A stretch of DNA of 64,000 nt from an uncultured Psychromonas sp. Its GTDB lineage: Bacteria; Pseudomonadota; Gammaproteobacteria; Enterobacterales; Psychromonadaceae. Under the pieces are notes generated by a model that did not search any database, was not told the origin of the DNA, and saw only the letters and a program-made list of their open reading frames with translations. The translations under genes and the position numbers were made by a program. This document shows positions 20,901-31,335 of the stretch, piece by piece (position 1 is the stretch's first letter; the number at the start of each line of letters is the position of its first letter). Location: positions 1 through 64,000 of the forward strand of contig NZ_CANLFB010000017.1 in the NCBI RefSeq assembly GCF_947489755.1, in the 5' to 3' direction.

Positions 20901-21934
20901 GTATTAAAAAAATGAACTTTCAGTTATTAGATTTGGATGCGTTACAGACTGTATTTTTTAATGAAGAAAGTGATACGTTAGCTGAGTACAGTGATAATTT
21001 ACGTGAAGACTACCCTGAAGTGTTTTTAGAATGTTTATCATGTGCCTATAAAAAAATGGATTTATCGCCATTAAAAGCACACGTATTTCCTAGCCAATCT
21101 CATTTTACGATTGATTATTTGCAACTAGGTGAAGAGGGCGAAGCCACCAATATTTCAGGCATTTGGGATCAACGCCGTACTAACATTATTGTGGATAGCA
21201 GTGCGAGTAGCGAAACAAGTATTATTTATCGATTGGGTTACGATAGCCCAATGAATTATCAAGAGGCCGAATTAAACGGTGCATTTAATTGGATTGGCGC
21301 ACCATGGCAATTTAATTTAGATTCTTTAAACGGTGATCTTTCATTAAATGTAGAGAATGGCCAAATCACAGAAGTCGATGATAAAGGGGCACGCCTATTA
21401 AGCTTTTTAAGTCTTGATGGTATTCGCCGCAGTTTGAATTTAGAGTTTGGTAATGTTTTTTCTAAAGGGCTTGGATTTGATAAAATGTCGCTTTCTGCGA
21501 ATATTACCAATGGTATTGTAAAAAATGATGATTATTTCCTCGATGGATCTGCAGGTAAGGTTTCTGGAGGTGGTTTGATTGATTTACCCAACTTGAATGT
21601 TAACTATCGTTTTAGTTATAGCCCTGCGGTAACGTCTAGTTTACCCGTGCTGGCAGCTTTTGCGATCAGCCCGTTAACCGGTGCTGCGGTGTTAATGTTA
21701 ACTAAAATACTCGAGCCTGTAGTGGACACGATTATACGAGTGGACTTTTCGGTAAAAGGGGCGCTGAGCGACCCAGACATTAAAATTGAAGATAGATTAA
21801 AAGGCACAGTCAAACTGCAAAACAGTGAAGTGCTAGAAGAAATTGAAGATCAACAAGTAAAAGAAAAGCCATTACAAGATAGCCTATCAAATGAAGAAGC
21901 AACGGATCATGAGGAGCTAGAAGATGAGTTCTAA
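17930..21934 (+). CDS. yhdP: YhdP/AsmA-like envelope lipid transport protein
   Basis: Very large (1334 residues) periplasm-spanning protein of the TIGR02099 YhdP family, now placed with TamB and YdbH as AsmA-like proteins moving phospholipid to the outer membrane. One N-terminal membrane anchor is seen (about 10-30), followed by a long beta-rich body. The conserved C-terminal region is clear: GARLLSFLSLDGIRRSLNLEF, then FSKGLGFDKMS and a hydrophobic segment. The tail is acidic. The start is probably TTG at 17930; the only nearby ATG (17916) runs into a stop. Its end overlaps the nitrilase gene by 11 bases. Confidence 0.92.
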   Translation: MKYFTLGCLKCLLMLTVVTLILIAVILTAARFAINSVDDYKEKVVEWVATEHDINVNADKVSAGIDFSGLVLTLQNVKFTETESLPFELKIDNLFLHFDFLESLRKQQITFNDISLKGADLLLKSSLDTGDIEQLELSDTDTESQSQSTLDALKNIFLLRLSSFSITGSRIHFTDHLYHKKTVLIQELSWINDDEHHQGVGKASLPNTLDDNSLEFIIDIKGDAEGANDQLIGSVYADADNLNVAEYLRPQINPLADLKKATMSFKLWGEFDFNGPKNMQLEWGNSEIAWSMLNQTHDWQINHGSFQFTYQNNYCLFDSYDLNITHNFIPFSDVEISAEGTLGEFGGVDLNGIDVSSVLPFGLLFSSLSEADINQISALEIGGKLNKIGLKVEKPGELTVNANIDAFNNQAVGVIPGVSDANISVTSNQHNGHASITLGPQDIYFDGQFNRPMPLQEGDFELSWNNNEAGFELISEKSLLVTDDINSLSQFSLLFPNDDAVDSSPILNLYAYTSLNDASKAQHYFPIHAMGEDVFDYLQPTLKKGTVTGAKILWSGRFSDYPFEQGEGVFQAFVPVKNAEYDFYEGWQGLSDLDLNLLFENDALFMRSNKAKLGDIKVDKLSAKIDHLSSEGLLKVKVELEEKSQSIIKYLIASPLKDSVGKAVQPIHITDSLKGSLTIAIPLAEDNDETQVSGKFNLNNNNIDFELGSDSSLPLKNVKGVFSFINGDLQADDLTATLFGQPVQFSFFSKESPDKYELKANLSGQWDVAKLSRNQQLLLPLKLSGNLDWQGQINFTKGLSEDYQFGMHLTSQLQGVKINLPAPYNKNALQAWPTTINLNGNQSRMRWDALITDKLKSAGELAYPKQHTSLNYLYLGLGKDTGVAIDKTKQVVRINQDKVNLTPWANILNDYLSEQAAASTKASKKGTTNDLLDLDAFYLNIKHAELFEQPLTNLSSDITKIDNKLNVNIKADDLLANLEYRQGIPDRYDISIKKMNFQLLDLDALQTVFFNEESDTLAEYSDNLREDYPEVFLECLSCAYKKMDLSPLKAHVFPSQSHFTIDYLQLGEEGEATNISGIWDQRRTNIIVDSSASSETSIIYRLGYDSPMNYQEAELNGAFNWIGAPWQFNLDSLNGDLSLNVENGQITEVDDKGARLLSFLSLDGIRRSLNLEFGNVFSKGLGFDKMSLSANITNGIVKNDDYFLDGSAGKVSGGGLIDLPNLNVNYRFSYSPAVTSSLPVLAAFAISPLTGAAVLMLTKILEPVVDTIIRVDFSVKGALSDPDIKIEDRLKGTVKLQNSEVLEEIEDQQVKEKPLQDSLSNEEATDHEELEDEF

Positions 21935-22820
21935 TACAAAGAGCACTGACACAAATAGCATCAGTATATGTACATTAACTGCCATTCAAATTATTAGTAA
22001 TGACAATGTTGACGATAATTTCTTGCAAATAGAAACGCAACTTAACGCTTTACCAGCAATCGCAGCGGGCACTAAGCATATTGTGTTATTACCTGAAAAT
22101 GCACTTTGTTTTGCGAATAGAGAGCATTACTTAAACGTTGCTGAACGCTTAGGTGATGGACCGAATCAAACACGTTTAAGCAAACTCGCTAAACAACACC
22201 GTTGTATTTTAATTTGTGGTAGTTTCCCGATTCAAAGTGAGCAAGCAGATAAAATATACACAACTAGCTTAGTTTATTCAGAGAATGGTAAGCTACTTGA
22301 GTCGTATCATAAAATTCATTTGTTTGATGCTGATGTTGCCGATACACAAGGTGCCTACAAAGAGTCAGATACATTCATTGCTGGACAAGAAGTCAAACTC
22401 GTTGATTGTGGTTTTGCTAAAATTGGTTTAGCTATTTGTTATGATTTACGCTTTCCTGGTTTATTTCAACAACTCGCTGAATGTGGTGCTGATATCATAT
22501 TATTACCGGCTGCTTTTACTAAAGTGACGGGGCAAGCACACTGGCAAGCTTTGCTACAAGCGCGCGCTATTGAAAATCAGTGCTATTTTATTGCAGCAAA
22601 CCAAGGTGGCGAACACTTTGTTGATCACGACACTTTTAGCGTACGTGAAACCTACGGTCACTCGATGGTTATTAATGCGTGGGGAGAAGTGCTTAGCCAG
22701 TTAACAACAGGTAATGGCTTTGCACAAGCAGACTTCGACAAAACAGCTTTAAATAGTATTAGAAAAAAAATGCCTGTAAAACAACATAATCAATTTAATA
22801 GCACTCAAAAATTTAAATAA
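21924..22820 (+). CDS. carbon-nitrogen hydrolase (Nit1-like, probable deaminated glutathione amidase)
   Basis: Nitrilase-superfamily amidase with the full Glu-Lys-Cys triad: Glu58 in LLPENAL, Lys130 in YHKIHLFDADV and Cys172 in AICYDLRFPGLF. The sequence around the triad is typical of the NIT1/NitFhit branch, whose members hydrolyse deaminated glutathione as metabolite repair. The exact substrate is inferred from the family. It has 298 residues, starts within the end of yhdP and is followed after 14 bases by tldD, an order common in Vibrio and relatives. Confidence 0.9.
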   Translation: MSSNTKSTDTNSISICTLTAIQIISNDNVDDNFLQIETQLNALPAIAAGTKHIVLLPENALCFANREHYLNVAERLGDGPNQTRLSKLAKQHRCILICGSFPIQSEQADKIYTTSLVYSENGKLLESYHKIHLFDADVADTQGAYKESDTFIAGQEVKLVDCGFAKIGLAICYDLRFPGLFQQLAECGADIILLPAAFTKVTGQAHWQALLQARAIENQCYFIAANQGGEHFVDHDTFSVRETYGHSMVINAWGEVLSQLTTGNGFAQADFDKTALNSIRKKMPVKQHNQFNSTQKFK

Positions 22821-22834
22821 AATAAGGATCTTTA

Positions 22835-24280
22835 ATGTCTTTTCAACAAGTTGTAGACAATTTTTTAGCCCCAGCAGATATGCAAATCAGTGATTTAGAA
22901 TCACAGCTTAGCCAAATTTCTGGAGCACAAATTGACTACGCAGATTTTTATTTTCAAGCGAGTCGCCATGAATCTTGGTTATTAGAAGATGGTATCGTGA
23001 AAGAAGGCAGTTACAACATAGAAAAAGGCATTGGTATTCGTGCTGTCTCTGGTGAGAAAACAGGGTTTGCCTATTCAGATCATATTTCTAAAAAAGCCAT
23101 ATCAGAAGCGGCTAATGCAGCTAAAAGTATTGCTAACGCTGGCCAAGAGAAAACCATTAAATTGGTAATGCCAACGCCACAACCTATTTATTATGGCACC
23201 TCTGATCCTTTACAAAGTATGAGTCGTGATAAAAAAATCGAATTATTAAAACAAGTTGATACGTTTGTTCGCGCATTAGAGCCTTCGGTCAGTGAAGTGA
23301 CGGTATCATTAAACGCGGTTTATGAAGAAATTCTTGTAGCAGCAACTGACGGCACATTAGCATCAGATATCCGTCCTCTTATCCGTTTTGGTTGTTCTGT
23401 ACTGATTGAAAAAAATGGTAAGCGAGAACGCGGCAGTTCAGGTGGCGGTGGTCGTTTTGATTTAGATTACTTTACCGATACGCAGGAAGGTGAGTTAAAA
23501 GCTTTTTCCTATGCGCGTCAAGCGGTACGCCAAGCATTAGTGAATATTGATGCTATTGCAGCGCCAGCGGGAGCAATGCCTGTTATTGTTGGCGCAGGAT
23601 GGCCGGGTGTATTATTGCATGAAGCAGTAGGGCACGGTTTAGAAGGTGACTTTAACCGTAAAGGCTCTTCAGCATTTTCTGGAAAAATAGGTCAACAAGT
23701 TGCTTCTAAGCATTGCACCATTATTGATGATGGTAGTATTGCCGACCGCCGTGGTTCGGTAAATATCGATGATGAAGGAACGAAGGGACAACGTAACGTT
23801 TTAATTGAAAACGGTATTTTAAAAGGCTATATGCAAGATAAACTCAATGCACGTCTAATGGGCGTTGACCCAACAGGCAATGGGCGCCGTGAGTCTTATG
23901 CTGACTTACCCATGCCACGTATGACTAATACCTTTATGTTGAATGGTGAGTATGAACATGAAGAGCTAATCGAAAGTGTTAAAAAGGGTATTTACGCGCC
24001 TAACTTTGGTGGTGGGCAAGTCGATATTACGTCAGGTAAGTTTGTGTTTTCAGCGTCAGAAGCTTATTTAATTGAAGATGGTAAAATTACCGCACCTATT
24101 AAAGGCGCAACTTTAATTGGTAACGGATTTGATGCAATGCAAAAAATCTCTATGGTCGCGAATAACATGTGCTTAGATGCCGGTGTTGGTGTGTGTGGTA
24201 AAGAAGGGCAAAGCTTACCCGTCGGAGTGGGTCAACCTTCATTGAAAATTGATCAGTTAACCGTTGGCGGCACTAACTAA
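22835..24280 (+). CDS. tldD: metalloprotease subunit TldD
   Basis: Forms a heterodimeric zinc protease with PmbA (TldE); the pair processes unfolded peptides such as microcin B17 precursor and the CcdA antitoxin. The zinc motif HEAVGH (residues 262-267) in [13 protein letters not shown] is intact. The C-terminal [15 protein letters not shown] stretch is also typical. It has 481 residues, the same as E. coli. Its partner pmbA lies only 0.7 kb downstream, across the opposed yjgA gene. Confidence 0.97.
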   Translation: MSFQQVVDNFLAPADMQISDLESQLSQISGAQIDYADFYFQASRHESWLLEDGIVKEGSYNIEKGIGIRAVSGEKTGFAYSDHISKKAISEAANAAKSIANAGQEKTIKLVMPTPQPIYYGTSDPLQSMSRDKKIELLKQVDTFVRALEPSVSEVTVSLNAVYEEILVAATDGTLASDIRPLIRFGCSVLIEKNGKRERGSSGGGGRFDLDYFTDTQEGELKAFSYARQAVRQALVNIDAIAAPAGAMPVIVGAGWPGVLLHEAVGHGLEGDFNRKGSSAFSGKIGQQVASKHCTIIDDGSIADRRGSVNIDDEGTKGQRNVLIENGILKGYMQDKLNARLMGVDPTGNGRRESYADLPMPRMTNTFMLNGEYEHEELIESVKKGIYAPNFGGGQVDITSGKFVFSASEAYLIEDGKITAPIKGATLIGNGFDAMQKISMVANNMCLDAGVGVCGKEGQSLPVGVGQPSLKIDQLTVGGTN

Positions 24281-24320
24281 ATTCAAACTTTGTAATGTTA
24301 AAGACATAGAAAATGAATAC

Positions 24321-24358
24321 AAAAAAAGCCAGATTAGTTTAACTAACCTGGCTTTTTT
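24321..24358. terminator. bidirectional terminator between tldD and yjgA
   Basis: AAAAAAGCCAG (24322-24332) pairs with CTGGCTTTTTT (24348-24358), with an inner TTAGTT/AACTAA. A/T tracts on both sides let it work for tldD (plus) and yjgA (minus), which converge here. Confidence 0.92.
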
Positions 24359-24387
24359 GTTTGCGGTGTAGATTATCTATTAACGAC

Positions 24388-24897
24388 TTATAAACAATTC
24401 GTTTTTAAGTAAACAAATAATTCTTTTGCTGTTTTAGCTGGTTTTTCTAATTTCTTTTCTTTATTTGCTTGGCGTATTAATTGGCGAAGCTTTTGGCGCT
24501 CTAGTTGTGGATACATTTCTAACGTATCATTCACTTTAGGATCACCTAGTTCAATGAGTTGCTCAGTTAATAATTCTAAATGTGCGATCGCATGAGTACG
24601 TTTACGATTGTTGTCATTTAAAATATCCAGCTTAGCTGTAATCTTTTCCATATCTTCAGTACGTAATACTTTACCAATATATTGATACTGTCTACGTAGT
24701 GCTTCATGTTTAGTGGCAATTTTATGTGCAACCTTGATACCTTCCATCAGCGTATCACTGGCAGGGATTTGGGCTAATTGCTTTGCATTTAAGGCCACTA
24801 ACTGGCGGCCAATCTCTTTTAAAGCTTCAGCTTCACGTTTAATTTGCGACTTACTAATCTCTTCTTCTTCTGAGATTTCTTCAACTTTTTTATTCAT
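24388..24897 (-). CDS. darP: ribosome-associated protein YjgA/DarP (DUF615)
   Basis: DUF615 family factor that binds late 50S precursors and helps large-subunit assembly. The features fit: short (169 residues), highly charged and helical, KSQIKREAEALKEIGRQLV near the N-terminus and LRQLIRQANKEKK near the C-terminus. It lies on the minus strand between tldD and pmbA, as in many gammaproteobacteria, divergent from pmbA. Confidence 0.93.
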   Translation of the reverse strand: MNKKVEEISEEEEISKSQIKREAEALKEIGRQLVALNAKQLAQIPASDTLMEGIKVAHKIATKHEALRRQYQYIGKVLRTEDMEKITAKLDILNDNNRKRTHAIAHLELLTEQLIELGDPKVNDTLEMYPQLERQKLRQLIRQANKEKKLEKPAKTAKELFVYLKTNCL

Positions 24898-25022
24898 AGA
24901 TTATGGTCTATCACGTTAGGGATTAAATAATTAAGCGCATCATACCATCATCACAAGATGCTTACCTTAATCCATGTTATTATTTCTTATCTTAAATTAA
25001 TTTTACATTGTGGTGCTTGAAC

Positions 25023-26348
25023 ATGATTGAACAGAAACAGATGCTAGAAAATGCCGTTAATACGGCGCTTAATATTGCCAATGATTTAGGGGTTAGCCAA
25101 GCTGAAGTTGCATTAGGCAAAAGTGCAGGCATTTCTGTGAATACCCGCTTAGGTGAAGTAGAGAATATAGAGTTCAATCATGATGGTGCAATGGGCATCA
25201 GCGTTTATGTCGATCACCGTAAAGGCAGTGCATCAACCGCTGACTTAAGTGAAGAAGCGATTGCCGCGAGTGTGAAAGCGGCAGTGGACATTGCTAAATA
25301 TACTAGCCAAGACCCTTATGCGGGACTATTAGACAAACGTTACTTAGAAGAAAATCCAATTGATTTAGATTTGTACCATGCCAGTAACAAAAGTACCGAG
25401 GATTTATTAGCGTTAGCAAAACAATGTGAGGATATTGCATTAGATTTGGATAAACGTATTGTGAATTCTGATGGTGCGGGCGTGAATAGCCACACCAGTT
25501 TACAAGTGTATGGTAATAGCAATGGTTTCTTAGAAAGTTACGGTAGCAGTCGTCATAGTTTAAGTTGTGTATTGATTGCACAAGAAAATGATGAAATGCA
25601 ACGTGATTATAGCTATACCAGCGCACGAGATATGAATGAACTATTATCGCCACAATGGGTAGCAGAACAAGCGGTAAAACGCACTGTAGAGCGTTTAGGT
25701 GCTCGTAAGATCCCAACACAAGAAAGCCCTGTTATTTTCTCTCCTGAAATGGCCAGTGGTTTATTTGGGCATTTAGTGAGTGCTATCAGTGGTGCAAGCT
25801 TATATAAAAAATCTTCTTTCTTATTAGACTCTATCGACACACAAATCTTCCCTGATTGGATGTCAATTTCAGAAGATCCACATATCATCAAAGGTATTGC
25901 GAGTTCTCCTTTTGATAGTGAGGGCGGACGCACGGTTAAACGTAATATTATTGATAACGGTTTCTTGCATACTTATCTACTAACCGGTTATGCGGCGCGT
26001 AAAATGGGATTAGAAAGTACCGGTCACGCTGGCGGCATTCACAATTGGTTTGTGAAAGATGGTGGTTTGGATTTAGCGGGTTTATTAAAAGAGATGGGTA
26101 CTGGGTTATTTGTCACTGAGTTAATGGGACAAGGCGTTAATATGGTGACGGGCGATTATTCTCGCGGTGCTGCAGGTTTCTGGGTTGAGAACGGCGTTAT
26201 TGCTTATCCTGTTCATGAAGTCACTATTGCAGGTAACTTAAAAGAGATGTTTATGGATATCAGTGCGATTGGTTGTGATACTGACCCAAGAAGCAGCCTA
26301 AAAACTGGCTCTATTTTAATTAAGAAAATGAAAATAGCGGGTGCGTAA
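25023..26348 (+). CDS. pmbA: metalloprotease subunit PmbA (TldE)
   Basis: Partner of TldD in the TldD/PmbA protease; PmbA itself lacks the zinc motif, and none is seen here. The C-terminal half is typical: GHAGGIHNWFV, ELMGQGVNMVTGDYSRGAAGFWVENG and PVHEVTIAGNL. I start at ATG 25023 (MIEQKQMLEN) rather than a TTG five codons upstream, giving 441 residues (E. coli 450). Confidence 0.96.
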   Translation: MIEQKQMLENAVNTALNIANDLGVSQAEVALGKSAGISVNTRLGEVENIEFNHDGAMGISVYVDHRKGSASTADLSEEAIAASVKAAVDIAKYTSQDPYAGLLDKRYLEENPIDLDLYHASNKSTEDLLALAKQCEDIALDLDKRIVNSDGAGVNSHTSLQVYGNSNGFLESYGSSRHSLSCVLIAQENDEMQRDYSYTSARDMNELLSPQWVAEQAVKRTVERLGARKIPTQESPVIFSPEMASGLFGHLVSAISGASLYKKSSFLLDSIDTQIFPDWMSISEDPHIIKGIASSPFDSEGGRTVKRNIIDNGFLHTYLLTGYAARKMGLESTGHAGGIHNWFVKDGGLDLAGLLKEMGTGLFVTELMGQGVNMVTGDYSRGAAGFWVENGVIAYPVHEVTIAGNLKEMFMDISAIGCDTDPRSSLKTGSILIKKMKIAGA

Positions 26349-26400
26349 TATTTTTGATTAAATCATTGCTTAATAGGCGAGTCTAGGAAACCATTTAATA

Positions 26401-26441
26401 AAAAGCCGCTACTTTAATTTAGTTAAAGTAGCGGCTTTTTT
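26401..26441. terminator. bidirectional terminator between pmbA and rlpA
   Basis: Perfect 17-bp stem (26401-26417 with 26423-26439) closing on a five-base loop, with A residues before and six T residues at the end. It serves pmbA (plus) and the convergent rlpA operon (minus). Confidence 0.93.
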
Positions 26442-26498
26442 AATGTTTTAGATTCAAATGATAAATGCAGCTTAGTCAATACGCAGCATAGATAAACG

Positions 26499-27329
26499 TT
26501 ATTGAGCTTTATGAATGATATAAGCGTTAGAGTAGTCTTGCTGAACAGATTTTAGTAATGCTTCTGTTTTAGACTCACTTGAGAAAGGTCCTACACGTAA
26601 ATAATAGAGGTTGTTTTTTTGTTCGATAAAGCTATCTACTTTGTATTGTTTAGTTAATTTTTCTGATAGTAACCCTGCTTTTTCGGCACTTGATGTGACT
26701 AAGTATTGAATGCTAAAAGTACCATTAAGATTTTCTTGTTCATTTAATATCGTGACACTTTCATCTTCAGGGAAGTGTAAGAGTTTAATTTCAACTTGGC
26801 CTGTGCCTGCTTTAATAATATCGAGCTTGCTCGCTGCTGCATAAGAAAGATCAATGATACGACCTTCATGAAACGGTCCACGATCATTGACTCTTACAAT
26901 AATTTTCTTTTTATTGGTTAAATTGGTTACTTCTACATAACTTGGCAGAGGTAAGTTTTTATGAGCGGCACTCATCGAAAACATATTATAACGTTCACCA
27001 TTAGAGGTTAAATGGCCATGGAATTTATTACCGTACCAAGAAGCGCCACCTTTTTCGGTTAGCTCCGTAATATCTCTCCATACTTTGTAATCAACGCCGC
27101 GCACGGTGTAATCTTTATTGCCACCACGTGAATAAGGTTCATAACGAGGAGTCACATTTTCAATATGTTCTAATGATGGAATCTCTGTTGGTGCATGATC
27201 TTGGTCATATTCATAACGTCCATAATTATCTGTGTAAACTGGTTCTTCACTCTTTTTATTTGTATTGTTGCTACTACAGGCCACTAAAAAAAGGCTGACA
27301 AAGCATAGCTGGATTATATTCTTGAGCAT
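26499..27329 (-). CDS. rlpA: septal ring lytic transglycosylase RlpA
   Basis: Outer-membrane lipoprotein that cuts denuded glycan strands at the septum. A lipoprotein signal is visible, with the lipobox ending at Cys18 (FLVAC). The double-psi beta-barrel domain follows (GGASWYGNKFHG, SMSAAHKNLPLPS, RVNDRGPFHEGRIIDLS), and a C-terminal SPOR domain (about 200-276) would bind denuded glycans. It has 276 residues, shorter than E. coli RlpA. Last gene of rsfS-rlmH-mrdA-rodA-rlpA; the usual next gene dacA is absent. Confidence 0.95.
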   Translation of the reverse strand: MLKNIIQLCFVSLFLVACSSNNTNKKSEEPVYTDNYGRYEYDQDHAPTEIPSLEHIENVTPRYEPYSRGGNKDYTVRGVDYKVWRDITELTEKGGASWYGNKFHGHLTSNGERYNMFSMSAAHKNLPLPSYVEVTNLTNKKKIIVRVNDRGPFHEGRIIDLSYAAASKLDIIKAGTGQVEIKLLHFPEDESVTILNEQENLNGTFSIQYLVTSSAEKAGLLSEKLTKQYKVDSFIEQKNNLYYLRVGPFSSESKTEALLKSVQQDYSNAYIIHKAQ

Positions 27330-27333
27330 AATT

Positions 27334-28437
27334 CTACCGTTTTATATTAAATCGTTTGTGAGTATGGATAGACATTAAAATACCAAACCCTGCAAGTAAA
27401 GTCACAATAGAGGTCCCACCAAAGCTAACAATAGGTAATGGCACACCTACTACAGGTAATAAACCACTTACCATACCAATGTTTACAAAAACATAAACAA
27501 AGAAAGTAAGGATAATACTGCCTGCAATTAATTTTGTGAACGCATCTTGTGCTTGGTTAGCAATCCATAGTCCTCGACCAATGAGCAGCAGGTAAATGCT
27601 TAATAAGAGTAATACGCCCATAAAGCCAAATTCTTCAGAGAAGACTGAAAATATAAAGTCAGTGTGACGTTCAGGCAAAAACTCAAGTTGAGATTGAGTT
27701 CCTTGCATCCAACCTTTACCCCATAAACCACCGGATCCAATCGCTATTTTTGATTGTATAATATGGTAACCCGCACCTAATGGATCAGCTTCAGGGTTAA
27801 GCAGTGTTAAAACACGACCTCGCTGATAATCAAGCATCAGGAAATACCATAGAATAGGGATAAACGCTAAAACAGCCGCTAGAGCAAGGCCGATATATAA
27901 CCAAGAAATACCCGATAAAAATAATACAAAGATACCCGAAGATGCGACTAGAATTGAGGTGCCTAAATCTGGTTGTTTAGCAATTAATAAGGTCGGGATC
28001 ACAATTAATAATAATGCGATAAACCCTTCTTTAAAGCGCGTGGGTAAAGTGTATTGACTGACATAGTAAGCGACCATCAATGGCATAATGAGCTTCATGA
28101 TTTCAGAAGGTTGAAACTTGGTAAACCCTAAATCTAACCAGCGTTGTGCACCTTTACCGGTATGACCCATGACTAATACTGCCACCAGTAATAACACACA
28201 AATTAAAAAGATAGCTGGCGTCCATCGTTGATACCATTCTGGTGGTATTTGTGCGATAAAAATCATTGCTGTTAATGCGATTGCTAAGCGGGTTACCTGA
28301 CGATATAACATTTCATATCCGCCAACGGAATATAAAACGGTCAAGCTAATACTCATTAATGCAAGTAACCCTAACAATAAGTAAGGGTCGATATGCAATC
28401 GATAAAAAATGCTTTTTTGAGCTTGTGTACTAACCAT
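27334..28437 (-). CDS. rodA: SEDS peptidoglycan glycosyltransferase RodA
   Basis: Membrane-embedded glycan polymerase of the elongasome, working with PBP2. It has 367 residues and about ten membrane segments. SEDS marks are present: [27 protein letters not shown] region, KQPDLGTS, the [20 protein letters not shown] segment, and a final PIVSFGGTS. It starts two bases after mrdA, a typical coupled pair. Confidence 0.96.
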   Translation of the reverse strand: MVSTQAQKSIFYRLHIDPYLLLGLLALMSISLTVLYSVGGYEMLYRQVTRLAIALTAMIFIAQIPPEWYQRWTPAIFLICVLLLVAVLVMGHTGKGAQRWLDLGFTKFQPSEIMKLIMPLMVAYYVSQYTLPTRFKEGFIALLLIVIPTLLIAKQPDLGTSILVASSGIFVLFLSGISWLYIGLALAAVLAFIPILWYFLMLDYQRGRVLTLLNPEADPLGAGYHIIQSKIAIGSGGLWGKGWMQGTQSQLEFLPERHTDFIFSVFSEEFGFMGVLLLLSIYLLLIGRGLWIANQAQDAFTKLIAGSIILTFFVYVFVNIGMVSGLLPVVGVPLPIVSFGGTSIVTLLAGFGILMSIHTHKRFNIKR

Positions 28438-28439
28438 AA

Positions 28440-30326
28440 TTATAAACCCGGCTCTGGTGTTGAAGCTTCAGATGTCTTTTCTTTAAAGTATTCATCAAAT
28501 AATGCACGCGCAATAGGGGCCGCATTACTACTACCTCCTCCTGCATTTTCTAATACAACCGTCACGACAATTTCAGGAGATTCAAACGGTGCGAAAGCAA
28601 TAAACATCGCATTATCTCGATGACGCTCACTTATTTTTTCTGCATCATAGACTTCATCTTCTTTGATGTTAATAACCTGTGCCGTACCAGATTTACCGGC
28701 AACAGTATAAGGCGCATCTCCAAAACTACGATAAGCGGTACCTCTGCGCTTACTGGTTACCCCTTGCATTGCTTCTAGTGCAACATCCCAGTAACGGTCG
28801 CTATGCAATTTAACGGCTTGTGTTACTTCATATTCAGGCGTAATCGTTTCTTCCGCCGAAATAATAGAATTTAATATATGCGGTTTAATATTTTGACCAC
28901 GTTTCGCTAACATCGCTGTTGCTTTCGTTAATTGGATAGGCGTGACTGTCCAGTAACCTTGTCCAATACCAATCGAGATCGTATCGCCATCATACCAAGG
29001 TTGATTGAATCGAGTCCGCTTCCAATCACGTGATGGCATAATTGCTTTTGTTTCTTCTGCGATATCTAAACCGCTGTATTCACCAAAGCCAAACAAACGC
29101 ATAAAAGGCTCAATACGGTCAATACCTAGTTTATAAGAGGTATCATAGAAAAACGTATCACAACTTTGTTCGATGGCATGGAATACATCGACTAACCCAT
29201 GTCCCCAACGTTTCCAATCTCGAAAGCGTCGTTTGGAGTTCGGCACAACCCACCAACCTGGATCGAATATTTTTGTTTCTTCTGTAATCACTTTTTCATC
29301 TAATGCTAATAAAGCCATTTGTGGTTTAATCGTAGAAGCGGGCGGATAACGTCCTTGTGTCGCACGGTTAATTAGCGGGCGATCTTTCGACTCTAATAGT
29401 TCTTTATATTTTTTACTGCTGATCCCCGTTACAAATAAATTCGGATTGTAACTTGGTGCGGATACTAAGCTCAATATAGCGCCATCTCTGGCATCCATTA
29501 AAATAATACTACCGCGATTATCACCTAGTAACTCTTGTGCTTTAAGTTGTAGGTTAATATCAATATTAAGTTTGATATCTTTACCTGGGGTCGGTGCCGT
29601 GAAGTTCAGTGTCCTGATCACTTTACCCCAACTATCAACTTCTACTTGACGTTGGCCTGGTTGGCCATGAAGAATATCTTCGTAGTACCTTTCGATACCT
29701 AACTTACCAATATAATGTGTACCTTGATAACGAGCACGTTCGCCACGTTCTTCAATTTTTTCTAAATCACGACTGTTAATTTTTGCGATATAACCTAATA
29801 CATGGGTAAACGCGTTACCAAAAGGATAAAAGCGTTTGAGGTTAGCTTGAATAGAAAAACCTCTGTATAGGTGTTGATTAACCGTGAATTTAGCGACTTC
29901 TTCTGGGGTTAATTGATCTCTAATAGTGATCGCTTTAAAAGAACGAGAATAACGATTTTTACTTTTGAAATCACTTAACTCATCTTCAGACAGTGAAAGT
30001 AAAGAAGCCAAACGTTCAATATCACTCTCTAAGTGTTTAGTTTTATTAGGAATGACTTGTAGGCTATAGACGGGTCTATTTTCAGCGAGAATGACGCCAT
30101 TACGATCGTAAATTAAACCGCGATTGGGAGGGACGGTTTGTACGCTGATCCGATTCGCATTGGATCTTGTTTTATAGGTATCGAAAGAATTAATTTGTAG
30201 GTAATACAAATTAGTAACCAAAATGCCTACTGCAAATAAGATCCCTAGAAAAAAAACAATCGATCTGCGTATAAACAAAGCAGACTCAGCGCTGTGATTA
30301 CGAATGCTATTGCGTTTTCTCTTCAC
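28440..30326 (-). CDS. mrdA: penicillin-binding protein 2 (MrdA)
   Basis: Class B transpeptidase of the elongasome. One N-terminal anchor (about 22-42), a pedestal domain, then the transpeptidase domain with Ser331 in PPASTIK (SxxK), SCD (388-390) and KSG (545-547). The KSG form of the third motif and the SCD form of the second are usual for PBP2. It has 628 residues, matching E. coli (633). Co-transcribed with rodA. Confidence 0.97.
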   Translation of the reverse strand: MKRKRNSIRNHSAESALFIRRSIVFFLGILFAVGILVTNLYYLQINSFDTYKTRSNANRISVQTVPPNRGLIYDRNGVILAENRPVYSLQVIPNKTKHLESDIERLASLLSLSEDELSDFKSKNRYSRSFKAITIRDQLTPEEVAKFTVNQHLYRGFSIQANLKRFYPFGNAFTHVLGYIAKINSRDLEKIEERGERARYQGTHYIGKLGIERYYEDILHGQPGQRQVEVDSWGKVIRTLNFTAPTPGKDIKLNIDINLQLKAQELLGDNRGSIILMDARDGAILSLVSAPSYNPNLFVTGISSKKYKELLESKDRPLINRATQGRYPPASTIKPQMALLALDEKVITEETKIFDPGWWVVPNSKRRFRDWKRWGHGLVDVFHAIEQSCDTFFYDTSYKLGIDRIEPFMRLFGFGEYSGLDIAEETKAIMPSRDWKRTRFNQPWYDGDTISIGIGQGYWTVTPIQLTKATAMLAKRGQNIKPHILNSIISAEETITPEYEVTQAVKLHSDRYWDVALEAMQGVTSKRRGTAYRSFGDAPYTVAGKSGTAQVINIKEDEVYDAEKISERHRDNAMFIAFAPFESPEIVVTVVLENAGGGSSNAAPIARALFDEYFKEKTSEASTPEPGL

Positions 30327-30328
30327 CT

Positions 30329-30799
30329 TTATTCTCTGTGGTAGGGATGATTAATAGTGAGCGTAAAAGCACGATATAAACTTTCTGCAACGATGATACG
30401 AACCAGAGGGTGCGGTAACGTTAATGCAGAAAGTGACCATCGTTGTTCAGATTGTTGAATACATTCTGGTGCTAGACCTTCAGGGCCGCCGATCAATAGG
30501 CTAATATTTCGCCCATCATGCTGCCATTTTGTCATTTCATTGGCTAATTGTTCAGTTGTCCACGATTTACCTGTCACTTCTAGCGTGACAATTTTGTTAC
30601 CTTTTGGAATCGCTTCTAAGGTTAACTCACCTTCTTTTTTCAAAATACGCTTAATATCTGCGTTTTTTCCACGTTTACCTGCGTTAATTTCTAGTAACTC
30701 AAGTTGCATTTCTTTTGGGAAACGCCGTGCATATTCTAGGTAACCTTTTTCAACCCAGTCTGGCATTTTTGTGCCCACTGCAATTAGCTGAATTTTCAT
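30329..30799 (-). CDS. rlmH: 23S rRNA pseudouridine-1915 N3-methyltransferase RlmH
   Basis: SPOUT-fold methyltransferase acting on helix 69 of 23S rRNA in assembled 70S ribosomes. The knot and C-terminus [12 protein letters not shown] and [20 protein letters not shown] are almost invariant in the family. It has 156 residues (E. coli 155) and shares one base with rsfS, a conserved pair. Confidence 0.97.
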   Translation of the reverse strand: MKIQLIAVGTKMPDWVEKGYLEYARRFPKEMQLELLEINAGKRGKNADIKRILKKEGELTLEAIPKGNKIVTLEVTGKSWTTEQLANEMTKWQHDGRNISLLIGGPEGLAPECIQQSEQRWSLSALTLPHPLVRIIVAESLYRAFTLTINHPYHRE

Positions 30800-31125
30800 T
30801 ATGCAGTTTCAGTCCATAACTTTTCTAATTGGTAAAATTGACGCGTTTCATCTTGCATAACGTGTGCGACAACCGTACCCATATCAATTAGTACCCACTC
30901 GCTACCTTCAAGGCCTTCAACACCTAGAGGCACTTCACCGGCATTTTTTGCTGCTAGTGCAGTTTGTTCAGCAATCGAACGAACGTGACGTTTTGAAGTA
31001 CCTGTACAGATGATTAAAGTGTCAGTCACATCTGATATTCCAGCTACGTCAATCGTTACGATTTCTTTTGCTTTCATGTCTTCAAGTTGGTTAATGATAA
31101 ATGCTTTTAATTGTTCGTCTTGCAA
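30799..31125 (-). CDS. rsfS: ribosomal silencing factor RsfS
   Basis: Binds uL14 and blocks subunit joining under starvation. It has 108 residues with the family core [19 protein letters not shown] and the C-terminal [24 protein letters not shown]. First gene of the minus-strand mrd block; the usual upstream partners holA and nadD are not present, and the gene instead faces mraZ. Confidence 0.96.
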   Translation of the reverse strand: MQDEQLKAFIINQLEDMKAKEIVTIDVAGISDVTDTLIICTGTSKRHVRSIAEQTALAAKNAGEVPLGVEGLEGSEWVLIDMGTVVAHVMQDETRQFYQLEKLWTETA

Positions 31126-31271
31126 GGGAATTTCCTTCCGAGTTTATTGATTAAATTGTTTTAAGCGGCGGAGTATATCACGCAACTTATTAATTGAACC
31201 CATTTTGAGATTAATTTCACTTTTTTATTAACCGATAAACCATACAAATAAAATGGCTACCACAGAAAAGT

Positions 31272-31285
31272 GAGATCTAGATCTC
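31272..31285. promoter_or_regulatory. 14-bp perfect palindrome in the rsfS/mraZ gap
   Basis: GAGATCTAGATCTC is perfectly self-complementary and carries two GATC sites. It lies in the divergent region between rsfS and mraZ, upstream of the MraZ-type repeats, and could be an operator. No known regulator is recognised. Confidence 0.4.
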
Positions 31286-31301
31286 TATTTAAAAAGATCC
31301 A

Positions 31302-31330
31302 TTGCTTGCAATAATATTGAACTTTATTAG
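31302..31330 (+). promoter_or_regulatory. possible mraZ promoter
   Basis: TTGCTT, 17 bases, then TATTAG. The expected start of transcription falls about at the first MraZ repeat (31336), a sensible layout for autorepression, but each box is only a moderate match. Confidence 0.35.
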
Positions 31331-31335
31331 ACTGA